This document shows positions 7,108 through 17,330 of a stretch of 54,952 nt of DNA, piece by piece. The stretch is taken from assembly GCA_024399065.1 (NCBI GenBank), contig JAKSIB010000024.1:1-54952 (forward strand), given 5' to 3'. Position 1 is the first letter of the stretch, and each line of letters opens with the position of its first letter. The position numbers and the translations under genes are program-made. The DNA comes from Fibrobacter sp. (GTDB lineage Bacteria; Fibrobacterota; Fibrobacteria; Fibrobacterales; Fibrobacteraceae). The notes beneath the pieces were generated by a model. The model had not been told where the DNA came from and searched no databases. It saw nothing but the letters and a program-made list of their open reading frames with translations.

Positions 7108-9231
7108 TTATAGCTCTATACCTGTTTCGCGCTCGGTGACAGTACAGCAGGCAGCCTTGAAAGTCTCGGGAGAGGCTATGATTGTTACCGATTCCTTTGC
7201 ACGGGTGACTCCGGTATAAAGGATTTGATTGGTGAGCAAGGGGTGACCCTTTTGCTTGGGCAAAAACATGGTCACGTGCTTATACTCGGAACCCTGGGAC
7301 TTGTGAATGGTAATGGCAAAGGCGCTTTCGATGGCGTCCTCCGGTAAAACAGCCAGAGGATAGAACACATAGTTGTCTCGGACAATATTGCTGTCTTGTG
7401 GGGGAGCCTTTTTTAGCATCAAGTAGGGAGTGTGTTCGTCGAAGACCACAATGCCTGTGTCGCCGTTGTACAGCTTGTACATTTCCTGATTTTGGGTAAT
7501 AATCAGGAACTGACCCGGGAAATAACCGGAATCTTGAATTGCTTGGGTGGTGAGTGTCCCTGCAGATTGAGAATCATTTTCTTGGTGGGATTTTTTCCAA
7601 AGGCTGTGGAGTTTACTGCATGCCTTCTTGTTCAGGTTTTCTACACCACGGGCGCCTCGGCGTTCCGCAGAAAGCATTCTCTGGGTAAGACTCAACTCCC
7701 AAAGCTCATCGCGAATTTCCGTTTCACCCGTTGTTACATTGGGGTGTATTTTTTCAGCCAGTTCGGACAGCCTTTTAAAATTCTGAACCCAATCGTTGAC
7801 GATTTTTTCCACACGCTTTTCTTCAAGTTTCTTTGGAGTCTTGATTTCGCTTTCCGGTTCCAGTCGGTAATACGATACGAGATCCTTTGTTTTTACGTTG
7901 GATGTCGATGCGTATGACATGGTGTCGCCTTCGGTGCTGAGGGACGGGTGCAACAGAAAGTTGTGTGGCCTGAACTTGAGCTCGTCTTTCGTTTCTGCTA
8001 CAGTCTTGATTTCGTGAGCTAGGCGTCCGATGAGGGAATCGTCTGTAAAGCGGTTGGAAATTTCCAACTTTACGGTAAAATTGCGGGTACTGTTTTTTGC
8101 CTTGAGAATTTCTCCAAGGACTGCGCCGGAATCTACGGACGGCAATTGGTACGGATCACCCAGAATGAAAATACGGGCGCCTTCGGGAATTGCCTGCAGA
8201 AGGGCTGCAAACATTTCGATGTCGATCATGCTGGCTTCATCAATAACAAAGATGGAGTTTTTGGAGAATTGTTCATCTTTATTATAATGGAAGTCTCCTT
8301 TTTCTCGGGAGAATTTCAGTAGGCGATGAATGGTGCTGCTTTCAAGGTCTTTCAATTTTTTGAAAATGCGTGCGCCGCTTTCACTTTCCTTGAAGGAATC
8401 TTCAATGGCTGAAAGTCCATCGGAAAGACTTTCTCGCATGCGGTCTGCGGCCTTGCCGCTGGGAGCCGCCAAGTAAATTGTCCAGTCCAGCATTTCGCTG
8501 TTAGATTGCAGCAGCTTCCAAAGGATGTACAGCACAACGGTGGTTTTGCCAGTGCCTGGTCCACCTGTAATAATCAAGTTTTCTGTAAGGCCGCGAAGGA
8601 TGGCGGTTGCTTGCTGGTTGTTGATTAGGAATGGTTTTCCCTTAATAGGCTTGCGAATTTTGGAAATTTCTTGGATGCATTCCTGAATGGATTCGTCGCT
8701 GGGGGTGGATCCATTTTTGAACAGCTGGGCTGCCGCCTTTTCGATGTAGCATTTTGCATTGAAATGCTTGGCGAAATACAGGTAGGAAATTTCTCCTGTA
8801 GTAATGATGAACGGCTTGGAATATTCATCAGTATCCAAGGGCTCATTGCAGGATCGGTTTTCCGTAATTTCAGGAAAGTCCATGTTCAGAAGTTGCGTGG
8901 CGCCTGCTGTAACGATGTTTCCGAAATCTTCTGCTTTCGGAAAATCAGATTCGCTGACTTCTGTTTCTGACGTACTGATGTTCAGCTGGACAAGACCTTG
9001 CCATTTTCGGATCCACATCTCATTAAACAGATTTTCATCAAGAGGCAGACGTGTGTTGCCATCTCCGAGCAGAGAAAAACACAGCGCCAGAAATTTCTGG
9101 GTCGGCAAATCCATATCTGGCTGAATTTCAAACAATAAGTTTAGCAGGTGCTTGTCAATGGAGTTGATACCACGCAGGTCTTTCAATGCGTCGTAGAATT
9201 CGTTGAAGTTTTCGCTTTCGATAAAGTTCAT
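7108..9231 (-). CDS. recD: Exodeoxyribonuclease V alpha subunit RecD
   Basis: A 707-residue superfamily 1B helicase, the 5'-3' motor of RecBCD. Seen: Walker A ITGGPGTGKTTV near residue 222, Walker B FVIDEASMID, a GDPYQLPSVDSG motif III, and C-terminal AITIHKSQGSEY motif V/VI region. It is somewhat longer than E. coli RecD (608). ATG 9231 is preceded by a GGAGA box. It is last in the recC-recB-recD order, eleven bases after recB, so the whole enzyme for double-strand-break repair and degradation of linear DNA is encoded in one operon. Confidence 0.93.
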   Translation of the reverse strand: MNFIESENFNEFYDALKDLRGINSIDKHLLNLLFEIQPDMDLPTQKFLALCFSLLGDGNTRLPLDENLFNEMWIRKWQGLVQLNISTSETEVSESDFPKAEDFGNIVTAGATQLLNMDFPEITENRSCNEPLDTDEYSKPFIITTGEISYLYFAKHFNAKCYIEKAAAQLFKNGSTPSDESIQECIQEISKIRKPIKGKPFLINNQQATAILRGLTENLIITGGPGTGKTTVVLYILWKLLQSNSEMLDWTIYLAAPSGKAADRMRESLSDGLSAIEDSFKESESGARIFKKLKDLESSTIHRLLKFSREKGDFHYNKDEQFSKNSIFVIDEASMIDIEMFAALLQAIPEGARIFILGDPYQLPSVDSGAVLGEILKAKNSTRNFTVKLEISNRFTDDSLIGRLAHEIKTVAETKDELKFRPHNFLLHPSLSTEGDTMSYASTSNVKTKDLVSYYRLEPESEIKTPKKLEEKRVEKIVNDWVQNFKRLSELAEKIHPNVTTGETEIRDELWELSLTQRMLSAERRGARGVENLNKKACSKLHSLWKKSHQENDSQSAGTLTTQAIQDSGYFPGQFLIITQNQEMYKLYNGDTGIVVFDEHTPYLMLKKAPPQDSNIVRDNYVFYPLAVLPEDAIESAFAITIHKSQGSEYKHVTMFLPKQKGHPLLTNQILYTGVTRAKESVTIIASPETFKAACCTVTERETGIEL

Positions 9232-9242
9232 CGTATAGTCTC

Positions 9243-12200
9243 CTACTTGCTCATCAGCTTCTTGATTTCGCCGTAGGCGTTTTTAAGATCGTCGTAGCTA
9301 TTCCAGGTCTGGGCGTAGATGCCTCTGCCGCTACCGCCTAAGGTTCCGCGTACAAAGGCGTAATAGATGCCGCCGAAATGCTTTTGGAAGATTTCTTCTT
9401 CTGTCAGATTTTCCTGGGAGCCTTCGCCATAGAACTGCTTTAGCCATTGAATCAGGCAGTAGCTGTAAAGAACTCGCTGGATGGAATAATCGGCGTCCAC
9501 ACGTTCCTTTAATGCTGCAGGCGTGTAGCGGTTTTCCTCAAGTACGTCAGACTTCCAGTCCAAAATGCTGTAGCGCTTGTTGCCTTCTGCATCTTCACGT
9601 ACGAACATCAAGTCAATGAAACCCTTGCAGAACTTGTGAAGATTTGCCGTAGGTTCATTGGTACCGTTGGATGCATCGCCACTTTGGATTTCGTTTGCAT
9701 TCAAGTTGAACTGCATTTCTGCCTTGTGATCTGTCAGAGGAATTTCCGTGAGGGAGAAGGTGGCGCCTGTGGCTGCGTTTCCTTCAATGACGGGAAGTTT
9801 TGCGTTCAGCGTATTCCAAACGTAGCTGATGGCAATTTCAGTCCACGCATCCTTATGATTCCAGATGGGGAGGGATTCGTTCTTGAATTCTTCCTCAATG
9901 ATGTTCTGACTCTTGGCGTCGTTTAGGGCACTTTCCAGAGTGGGCAAGGACTGCCCAATTTCGAAGAACCTTGCACGTTCAAAGACGTGATGGATGGCGT
10001 TACCCAGCTTGCTTCCGCGGGGGAACTTCTTTACGTTTTCTTCATAATGGCTCTGGTAATCTTGATTATCCTCGTAGGGCATGGAACAGTCCACGGCGTT
10101 TACGTCAATGCTCTTGATGGAAACTTTGTTCCTGCTTACGATTTCTGCATTGTCGTCGCGGTCATCGCCGTTCTGGTCCAGCGGTGAATCGTCTTCGTTA
10201 CTGATGCCGTTGTCAGCCTTTCCCGAAAGAGAGGAATAGGAATACTGCATAATGCAGGCATGAGGAACTTGCTTTTGCAGAGATTCCATGGCAATCTTCT
10301 GTTCCTGAATTTTGATTTCTACATCTTGGATGGATTCTTGCTGGTTGTCATTTTCACTAAGAGGCAACAAGATGTTATTCTTGACCTGTTCCTTCTTTTC
10401 GCTGATACTCCATGCACTATCTGTTTCCAGAACGGTGAAGCATGGATAGCTCAGATTGTGACCGCCTTCATTGTCAACAATTTCGGCATTGTCGTAAAAC
10501 TCATTGTGGGAATCGTACAGGAACTTGAATTCCTCCTTGACTCCAGTGACAACGCCAGTCTTTTTGTCCTTCTTTGTCCAGTTTTCATAACGGGGCAAAA
10601 TCAAGATAGAAGAAGCGCGGGTAAAGTCAACGTAGAAAAGGCGCTTCCATTCTTCAAGTTCTTCTGCCTTGCGGGCATTTTTTGCATTTGGACCAAGACC
10701 CAGATGAATTCCATCATCGCCATGATATAGGAAAGGACCCTTGGAGGAGTTGTTGATGCCCTTGAATCCGGCTACGGAAATGACCACTGGGAATTCCAGA
10801 CCCTTGGAGGCATGAATGGTCATAATTTGCACGGCGTCATAATCGGTACCTTTTTCCACCAGGCTTCCATCTTCATCGTCGGCGTCTTCACGGAATGCAG
10901 CAAGACCGTCAAGATGACGAACCAAATCTTCCAGAGAACAGTTGTGGCTATAAAGGAACTCAATAGCATAGTTTCCAATTTGACGCAACTTTGCAAGATT
11001 TTGCAGCTTGGAAATGTCCATAAGGCGCTGCTCAATTTGCGTGTCGCTGTAGATGCGTTCCAGCATTTCCGCGTAGCGGTGCTTAAGGGCCAAATCTCGC
11101 CATGCATTTAGGAGCTTGCGTTCGTGATTATTGGGATCGTCAAAGGTCTTGCTATCCACATAATGGAGCTCGTCCATGCTGTGGTCTTCAGAAGAATCTG
11201 CATCATTTTTCGTGAAAACGGTTTTGAAGAAATCCGTAATCAGAACTTCGCTTAAAAGCCTACGGTTCCATGCGGAAAAATCCGGTGCGTTGAGGGCGCG
11301 GAACAATGCAATCCATTCGGCGCATTCGCGACTATTGAAAAGGTTGCTGTCCTTGTAACGGCTGAAAGGTACACCGGCGTATCGAAGAGAATCTTCAATC
11401 TCTTCCATTTCGCTACGGGTACGTGCTAGAACAGCGAAGTCCTTGAAGGAAACATCACGATATTTGCGGCAATTCTTTTTGTCAAATACTTGCAGGCGAG
11501 TTTTGCCGTTTTCAAAGGAACACCAGTCTACAATTTTTGAAACGACGGTCCGGGCGAATTCCAGGCTGGAAATTTCATTTTTGCTCAACCAAATGGGGGC
11601 AATTTCCTTTCCGTTTACAGTTGGTGGAACTTTTTGCTGGCTTTGATTTGCAGGAGAACCCGAAGGCGTAAAGTCAACGAGCTTCTCTACTCCTTCTGCA
11701 GGGGTAAAGAAGGATCCTTTGAACAGTTCGTTACAACCTTCAATGATGCCTGTGGTAGAACGGAAGTTGTTGTTTAGGGATGTTCCGGACTTGATTTCCT
11801 GAACGGCAGCTTTATAGACGTTGACATCTGCGCCCTGGAAACTGTAGATGGACTGCTTAGGGTCGCCAACGACAAAGATCGAATGATCGGGAACGTTCAA
11901 AAATACCGTACGGAAAATATCCCATTGCAGTTTGTTGGTGTCCTGGAATTCGTCAATGATGGCGTAATTAAACTGCTGACGAAGTTTGTCCTTAAGGTTG
12001 TTGCTTTCGGTAATTGCCTTGTGGACAGAAAGAATCATGTCGTTAAAGGATTGACGCTTGTCATCCTTCTTTTGCTTCTGCCAATGGTCAAAAAGGATGG
12101 GGATTTGCTTGCAAAGGAAATCTTCGTAACGTGCGAAACTAAGAATGTCGTCTACGTTGCCTAAGAAGTCCTTGATATCCTTCAGAACATTAAAGTGGCT

Positions 12201-13055
12201 TTTCAGTCCTTCGCTAAAATAGCGTTCCTGGAATGATCTTCCGTTGAAAAGAGGCTTCTGGTTCCTTATCCAGGTTTTGATATCCTGTACAAAGTCTGCG
12301 GCTCTTGTTTCAGAACTAGCGGCGTCTTCGAAATATTTTAGCTCTTCCTCAAAGCCAGGGATGACTTTAAGATCTTCGAAGGTTTCTGCGCATGCGATTT
12401 TTTCAAGGGCTTCCAGGCTGATTTTGTAGCCATTGATTTCAGGAAGCGTGACTCCATCCAAAGGGATGATTTCGCCAGTCTTGCTGCTGCCTTTATAGCT
12501 GTTGATGGCGCCGACAAGAGTTCCTGCCAATTTATTTGCCAAGGATTCTGTCTTTTCATTTTTCAGAAGCTGTTGGAATTTTTCATCGTGAGCCCAAACG
12601 TCACGAATGTACTGTTCTACCAGAGTTGTGACGTTGGCATCATCAATCATGGCCATATCGAAAGGTCGGCCTGCATCATAAGCATATTCCTTCAATGATT
12701 TTTGGCAGAAGGAATGAATGGTAAAGATGGCTGCGTTATCTACGTCCTGGTTAGCTTTTGCGAAAAGGGATAGAATGTCCTTGGAAAGCTCCTGCTCGTT
12801 TTCGTCATCTTTATTAATCTTTTTGAATTCAAGAACTTCATTGATTTTCTTGCGGATACGATCCTTCAATTCTCCTGCGGCCTTTTCGGTGTAGGTCACG
12901 ATGAGAATTTTCTTGAGGGGAGTTCCCTGGCTAATCAGCTTGGAAACCATGAGCTGAATGGTATAGGTCTTGCCTGTTCCGGCGGATGCTTCAATAAAGT
13001 GGCTGTGCCTCGGATCAAAATTTTTAAGATCAAAACTTTTTAATACTTCGCTCAT
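9243..13055 (-). CDS. recB: Exodeoxyribonuclease V beta subunit RecB
   Basis: A 1270-residue UvrD-type (SF1A) helicase with C-terminal nuclease. Seen: Walker A EASAGTGKTYTI near residue 23, IIDEFQDTNKLQW, GDPKQSIYSFQGAD, TIHASKGLEFPVV, and near residue 1165 the nuclease motif ILDWKSD, with an upstream GFIDLMF segment supplying metal ligands. This indicates an active nuclease. An acidic low-complexity insert lies near residues 900-990. Its ATG comes one base after the recC stop, with AAGGAGG inside the recC end, so translation is probably coupled. Confidence 0.94.
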   Translation of the reverse strand: MSEVLKSFDLKNFDPRHSHFIEASAGTGKTYTIQLMVSKLISQGTPLKKILIVTYTEKAAGELKDRIRKKINEVLEFKKINKDDENEQELSKDILSLFAKANQDVDNAAIFTIHSFCQKSLKEYAYDAGRPFDMAMIDDANVTTLVEQYIRDVWAHDEKFQQLLKNEKTESLANKLAGTLVGAINSYKGSSKTGEIIPLDGVTLPEINGYKISLEALEKIACAETFEDLKVIPGFEEELKYFEDAASSETRAADFVQDIKTWIRNQKPLFNGRSFQERYFSEGLKSHFNVLKDIKDFLGNVDDILSFARYEDFLCKQIPILFDHWQKQKKDDKRQSFNDMILSVHKAITESNNLKDKLRQQFNYAIIDEFQDTNKLQWDIFRTVFLNVPDHSIFVVGDPKQSIYSFQGADVNVYKAAVQEIKSGTSLNNNFRSTTGIIEGCNELFKGSFFTPAEGVEKLVDFTPSGSPANQSQQKVPPTVNGKEIAPIWLSKNEISSLEFARTVVSKIVDWCSFENGKTRLQVFDKKNCRKYRDVSFKDFAVLARTRSEMEEIEDSLRYAGVPFSRYKDSNLFNSRECAEWIALFRALNAPDFSAWNRRLLSEVLITDFFKTVFTKNDADSSEDHSMDELHYVDSKTFDDPNNHERKLLNAWRDLALKHRYAEMLERIYSDTQIEQRLMDISKLQNLAKLRQIGNYAIEFLYSHNCSLEDLVRHLDGLAAFREDADDEDGSLVEKGTDYDAVQIMTIHASKGLEFPVVISVAGFKGINNSSKGPFLYHGDDGIHLGLGPNAKNARKAEELEEWKRLFYVDFTRASSILILPRYENWTKKDKKTGVVTGVKEEFKFLYDSHNEFYDNAEIVDNEGGHNLSYPCFTVLETDSAWSISEKKEQVKNNILLPLSENDNQQESIQDVEIKIQEQKIAMESLQKQVPHACIMQYSYSSLSGKADNGISNEDDSPLDQNGDDRDDNAEIVSRNKVSIKSIDVNAVDCSMPYEDNQDYQSHYEENVKKFPRGSKLGNAIHHVFERARFFEIGQSLPTLESALNDAKSQNIIEEEFKNESLPIWNHKDAWTEIAISYVWNTLNAKLPVIEGNAATGATFSLTEIPLTDHKAEMQFNLNANEIQSGDASNGTNEPTANLHKFCKGFIDLMFVREDAEGNKRYSILDWKSDVLEENRYTPAALKERVDADYSIQRVLYSYCLIQWLKQFYGEGSQENLTEEEIFQKHFGGIYYAFVRGTLGGSGRGIYAQTWNSYDDLKNAYGEIKKLMSK

Positions 13056-13056
13056 T

Positions 13057-16000
13057 TTAGGCCTCCTTCTTCTTGGTAGCCTTTGCGGGCTTTTCGTAGG
13101 CCTTGATTTTCATCAGGGATTTCATCTTTGCAGTTGCGGCTGCCCACTGTTCCTGGAAATTGTCTCCATCAAATCCCACATCCTTGGCGGGGTCAAAAAG
13201 GGCTTTCTTTCCGAAGTATGCCCAGGGACCATCCAGCAGTTTGCTTCTGTAACTATAGATATCGTCAGATTCGTCGATTTCGTTTAGAAGGTCTGCAGGA
13301 GCAGCCTTGCTGTAAGGCATTTTCTGGGACGCTTCGCACCCGAAAGCTTCACTATAAATCGTTTCCAGCATTGCTTTCGCGTTAGAGGGCGTCATGGTCA
13401 CGGATGTTGTGGCGGGACCGCCCATCATGGGGTCGCAAGAGTAAATGGAAATTCCGATGGTCTGTTCGGCATCTGCTTTTTCGGGATGTTTTTCGCATTT
13501 CAATGCGAGTAGTGCCAAAGCCTTGACGTAGGGACTAGTGTACTTGCTGAACTTGATTTTTGGGGCAGACTGTTCAGAAGTTGTAACGGAAATGATTTCC
13601 GTCACTTCACCTAAATCCTTGTTGTTGCACCAATCCATGGTTCCGGACAAATTCCACTTGGTTCCGTCTCCGCGAAGAAGTTGCAAATCTTGCAGGCGAT
13701 CCTTGTATGTCCAACTGTCTTTTAATTCCTGGATTTTGGCCGTTCCCATCTGGTTTAGGATGAGATTCTTTTTGACACTCAAATCATTCCAGATTTTATT
13801 GCTGAAAATCTGGTCCGGCATCTTTCCCTTGAATTCGGAATCCTTCATGAACTTTTTCAATTCGTCTTCCTTGTTGGAAAGTTCTGCCGCCAGCATCATC
13901 TTGAGAAGATTGCTTTCTTCCAACTTGTCAAAATAGATTGGTTCAAACAGTTCCTTTTCGGGGTCGTCATCATCCTGTTCCATCATCATAAGGCTGATGC
14001 GAAATTCAAAGGGGTCTTCTAGGAATTTGCGAAGTTGGAAAAGGGATACCCGTTCCGGAATTTTGACGGTAATGTTCTTGATGTCCGTGGATTCGTCGCC
14101 ACGGGTTTTGCGATTGACTCGAGCCTTTGCGTTGCCATTGTGAATCATGTCCACATAGGCTTTCTTGTTGCGAAGGCTTTTGGGAGTGAACAGTTCGGAG
14201 GTGCTGCGAGTTTCATCCAAGGAAACCTTATCACGATTCCATGTGATGCCATTCTTGTTCAGGAATTTCTGGATGTCGTTTACCACGGAAGTGGGGTAAA
14301 GTTCTGCGTCCTTTTTGATGTCTTGATCCACAAAGCTGATGTGGAAACCTTCGCTTACGCTCATGAGTTGGCAAAGGAATGCGTAACGGCGTTTTGCAAT
14401 AGGTGAATCGTCGCCTGGCCAAGGACGGCTAGACTTGCGTAAGTCCAAGGTGTTCTGCTGTTTTGCTCCAGGGAAATTGATAGAGTCGCCTCCAATGAAG
14501 AACAGGTGCTTTACGGGGATGATACGGTTGGGGATAAATTTCATGAAAGTTATGCCGTTCACGAAGAGGTTGCCGCAACTATATGCAGAACCCTGAGCCG
14601 CGGTAATCAAACTCTGTTCAATAATCTTCCAGGAGATGGCGTCGATGCCGGTGTCCAGCTGGTAGCGGAGATTTTCCACAGATTCGACCACTCGCTTGAA
14701 AATGATGGTTTCACCGGCGAAGCCGTCGGATGCGCCGGTCATGGCAAGCCATGCATTGATATGGTCATTTAGCAAATCAAGGTTGTCTAATTTCCCAAGA
14801 GAACCGAATTTGATCCAGTCCTTAAGATCGTTAATGGCTTCCACAAAGTGACAAAGACTTGTATTGTTGCTGGTGGCCATGTCGGAATAGGGCTTGAGAG
14901 TCGCACCTTCGTCACCGAATTTCACAAGGTTCTTTGTCATTTTGGATAGAAGCAGGCGACGGACTCCATCTGCCCAGTCCTGTTTTTTAGAACTGCGGTC
15001 ACGATAGACGTTGGTTTCCTCAATCCAGGTTTCCCAATCGTTGACTTCGTCCTCCTTGATTCCGCGGGTGTATTGTACGACGGGATTGCGCATGAGACTG
15101 AAAAATTGAGGCCTTCCGATGGTATTACTTTCCAAAATGGTGAACAAGTCCCTCAAGGCATTTTCTGTCAAGGAACTGTGTGCAGGAGAGTCTACGATGG
15201 AGAAAGGGATATGGAGGTAGCCTTCTGTATTTGTTTCCGCAGTCTTCTTATCAGGAGTCTGGTCAAAGACTGTTTTAATTGCGGTACGATAGCTATCCAG
15301 ATCCGGAGAAACCACCAGAATATCGCTTACTCTGGCACCATTCTGCAACAGCTTGCAAATTTCTGAATGAAGCGACTCCATCTCACGAATTTTCGTGGGG
15401 GCTGCAGTAAGGGTAAGGCTGCGGTCGGTGTTTTCGCTGGAATCTTCTTCGTTTTTGTTTACCTCATTGGAACGATTTGTAATTGCGTATTGTAGCCTGT
15501 GCAGCAATGTGTCCTGAGGAAGGTCTTTTGCTGCGGCAATATTCCCATTACTTTCGTCAAAATCAAAGTCATAGTTGGCTGCCTGACACCAAAGTTTGAT
15601 GTTGTCTCGACCGGAGCGCCCCCAGGTGCAAAGAAGGCTATTCTCTGCTTCCTCTTCTGCGAGGTTCTTGTATTCAGAAATGTCATCCGGGTCGGTTGCA
15701 TTGGTGGCTTCGTCTGCAGAACCTGTTGCTCCAAGGTTCACTCCCATTCGTTCTTTGACAGAGTCCAACTTGTTGCCTGCGGAGTCATTCCACACGCCGT
15801 TTGTCGCTTTCCACTGGCGGACCATTTTGTCGCTGGCGATATCTTCCCAAAATTCCATGCAGGGATTTTGGATGTAGGCATAAACTTCGTGTTCCTCTGC
15901 GAACTTTTGAAGAATTACACGGTAGAACTGGCCCATGCCTGAAAGGCCGAAGATAAATAGGGGCTGGTCCTGGATTTTATCCAAGTGAAAGTTTGCCTTG

Positions 16001-16734
16001 CCGCTTTCATCAAGGCAACTGTAATAAAGGAAAGGGATAGTAAGGTATGTGACCTGGCTATCGTTTTTGCGTTCGGCTTCTTTTTGGAAGACTTTAGTTA
16101 AAAGAGAAGGCTCGTTGCTGTGTTGATGGAAAATGGCGGAATACAACATTTGTTGCCATTTTTCACGAACTGCAACATCTCCGTTTCTGCTAGAGGCGAA
16201 GAAGGGCTGAAGGTTGCCTTGCTTCCATTTGTCCAAAATGCCTTCTGCAGATTTTCCGTCGCTATTTTTTACGAACTCTCTTGGGCGGCTGGTTTCGTAT
16301 TCCAAAAAGAGCATGGCAATTTTTTGGGCGAAGTCGAAAAGATGGGTTTCATCTAGCTTGGCGTTGCCTTCCTTGTCTTCGACAATCAGGTAACGTCGAA
16401 CTTCGTCCCCCAATTTTTCGTAATTGTATATTCCACCATTTTCTGTTTTCAGGTAGGCGAGAATTACGTTGCAGAGCATGTCTGCGCTAAGTTTCTTTTT
16501 GCTGGTGTCGTCGCCTACGAGAATTTCCATAAGGAAACGGTCAATCATCATTGTGCTAAGACCGGCCAGTGCACCTTTTTTCTGAATCCATCGAAGCCTG
16601 AACCATTGCTCCAGTTTCGGATCGGGAAACACGACAAAGGGACTTACAAAGGGGTTCTTCCAACTGGCGGAAATGGCTTCAATCATTTCATCGGCCAAAT
16701 TTTCAAGATTCAAGGCGAACTTCAGGTGCAGCAT
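13057..16734 (-). CDS. recC: Exodeoxyribonuclease V gamma subunit RecC
   Basis: A 1225-residue protein matching RecC by its start (FALNLENLADEM, then FVVFPDPKLEQWFRLRW), the inactive helicase-like fold, and its place before recB and recD. RecC holds the complex together and scans for Chi in E. coli; the Chi sequence of this organism cannot be deduced here. It is first in the operon. Upstream, TATATT lies six bases before the ATG and there is no Shine-Dalgarno sequence, so the message may be leaderless, while recB and recD have clear ribosome-binding sites. Confidence 0.88.
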   Translation of the reverse strand: MLHLKFALNLENLADEMIEAISASWKNPFVSPFVVFPDPKLEQWFRLRWIQKKGALAGLSTMMIDRFLMEILVGDDTSKKKLSADMLCNVILAYLKTENGGIYNYEKLGDEVRRYLIVEDKEGNAKLDETHLFDFAQKIAMLFLEYETSRPREFVKNSDGKSAEGILDKWKQGNLQPFFASSRNGDVAVREKWQQMLYSAIFHQHSNEPSLLTKVFQKEAERKNDSQVTYLTIPFLYYSCLDESGKANFHLDKIQDQPLFIFGLSGMGQFYRVILQKFAEEHEVYAYIQNPCMEFWEDIASDKMVRQWKATNGVWNDSAGNKLDSVKERMGVNLGATGSADEATNATDPDDISEYKNLAEEEAENSLLCTWGRSGRDNIKLWCQAANYDFDFDESNGNIAAAKDLPQDTLLHRLQYAITNRSNEVNKNEEDSSENTDRSLTLTAAPTKIREMESLHSEICKLLQNGARVSDILVVSPDLDSYRTAIKTVFDQTPDKKTAETNTEGYLHIPFSIVDSPAHSSLTENALRDLFTILESNTIGRPQFFSLMRNPVVQYTRGIKEDEVNDWETWIEETNVYRDRSSKKQDWADGVRRLLLSKMTKNLVKFGDEGATLKPYSDMATSNNTSLCHFVEAINDLKDWIKFGSLGKLDNLDLLNDHINAWLAMTGASDGFAGETIIFKRVVESVENLRYQLDTGIDAISWKIIEQSLITAAQGSAYSCGNLFVNGITFMKFIPNRIIPVKHLFFIGGDSINFPGAKQQNTLDLRKSSRPWPGDDSPIAKRRYAFLCQLMSVSEGFHISFVDQDIKKDAELYPTSVVNDIQKFLNKNGITWNRDKVSLDETRSTSELFTPKSLRNKKAYVDMIHNGNAKARVNRKTRGDESTDIKNITVKIPERVSLFQLRKFLEDPFEFRISLMMMEQDDDDPEKELFEPIYFDKLEESNLLKMMLAAELSNKEDELKKFMKDSEFKGKMPDQIFSNKIWNDLSVKKNLILNQMGTAKIQELKDSWTYKDRLQDLQLLRGDGTKWNLSGTMDWCNNKDLGEVTEIISVTTSEQSAPKIKFSKYTSPYVKALALLALKCEKHPEKADAEQTIGISIYSCDPMMGGPATTSVTMTPSNAKAMLETIYSEAFGCEASQKMPYSKAAPADLLNEIDESDDIYSYRSKLLDGPWAYFGKKALFDPAKDVGFDGDNFQEQWAAATAKMKSLMKIKAYEKPAKATKKKEA

Positions 16735-16740
16735 AGTGGT

Positions 16741-16746
16741 AATATA
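16741..16746 (-). promoter_or_regulatory. Candidate -10 box before recC
   Basis: On the minus strand TATATT ends six bases before the recC ATG (16734). There is no Shine-Dalgarno sequence in between or upstream. This is one of five genes with the same arrangement. No good -35 box was found at 17 bases. Confidence 0.4.
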
Positions 16747-16839
16747 CGATAAATTTTTGACAGTTTAGTGACAGGGCTAGAAGAGAACCTATCTTAAGGT
16801 ATATCGTTTGGCTTGTGGAAATTTGTCATTTTTTTTTGA

Positions 16840-17109
16840 CTAGTTGTTTTTAGATTTTTCCTTCTCCTTCAGCAGCTGTACCAGGTAGAATACGTTCCAG
16901 GGGACGCTTTGGAATGCTTCGGGGACGTGTGTCTCGGGGAGCTCGTAGGGTAGGTTGTATTTGATGGAGCCGAATTCTCCCTGGGTGCTTTTGTGGTGTG
17001 AGCCGCATTGGATGCAGATTCCTGCGTTGGACCTAATAGTTGAGCAGTTCGCCCAGGCAAATGTGGGCTCCCTTGTACCAGCAAAAACTGTAGCCGATGC
17101 ATTGAAGCT
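16840..17109 (-). pseudogene. Decayed coding remnant, unknown
   Basis: The 596-base gap between recC and glucokinase holds no intact gene. On the minus strand one frame is open from 17109 to a TAG at 16842-16840 and reads like real protein toward its end: CIQCGSHHKS, then NLPYELPETHVPEAF and WNVFYLVQLLKEKEK. It has no ATG, GTG or TTG start in frame. Just upstream another frame reads LQCIGYSFCWYKGAHICLG before a stop. Two protein-like stretches in different frames suggest the frameshifted 3' end of a Cys-containing protein. The family was not recognised. Confidence 0.35.
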
Positions 17110-17330
17110 TCAGTTCCGCAAGTTAAGGGTAAATCGGCGGTGTTATGATAAAAATAGCAAATTGCTTGTGCCAAATATTGTCGACGTTGATTTTCTTCTT
17201 TTTTACACCTCAGGAAAAAAGGAAAGTTGTCAAAAAAGAAGTACTTATATGGGGGTGTTTGACCTGTGAGAACTGCCCCCGCGTAGGTCCTTTAGTATAT
17301 TTTGTTAGTCTAAAATAATGGAGTTTTATT

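Noticed and set aside
16955-17269. 104-codon plus-strand frame in the recC-glk gap
   Set aside because: No ribosome-binding site and no natural-looking composition; the minus-strand remnant reads better.
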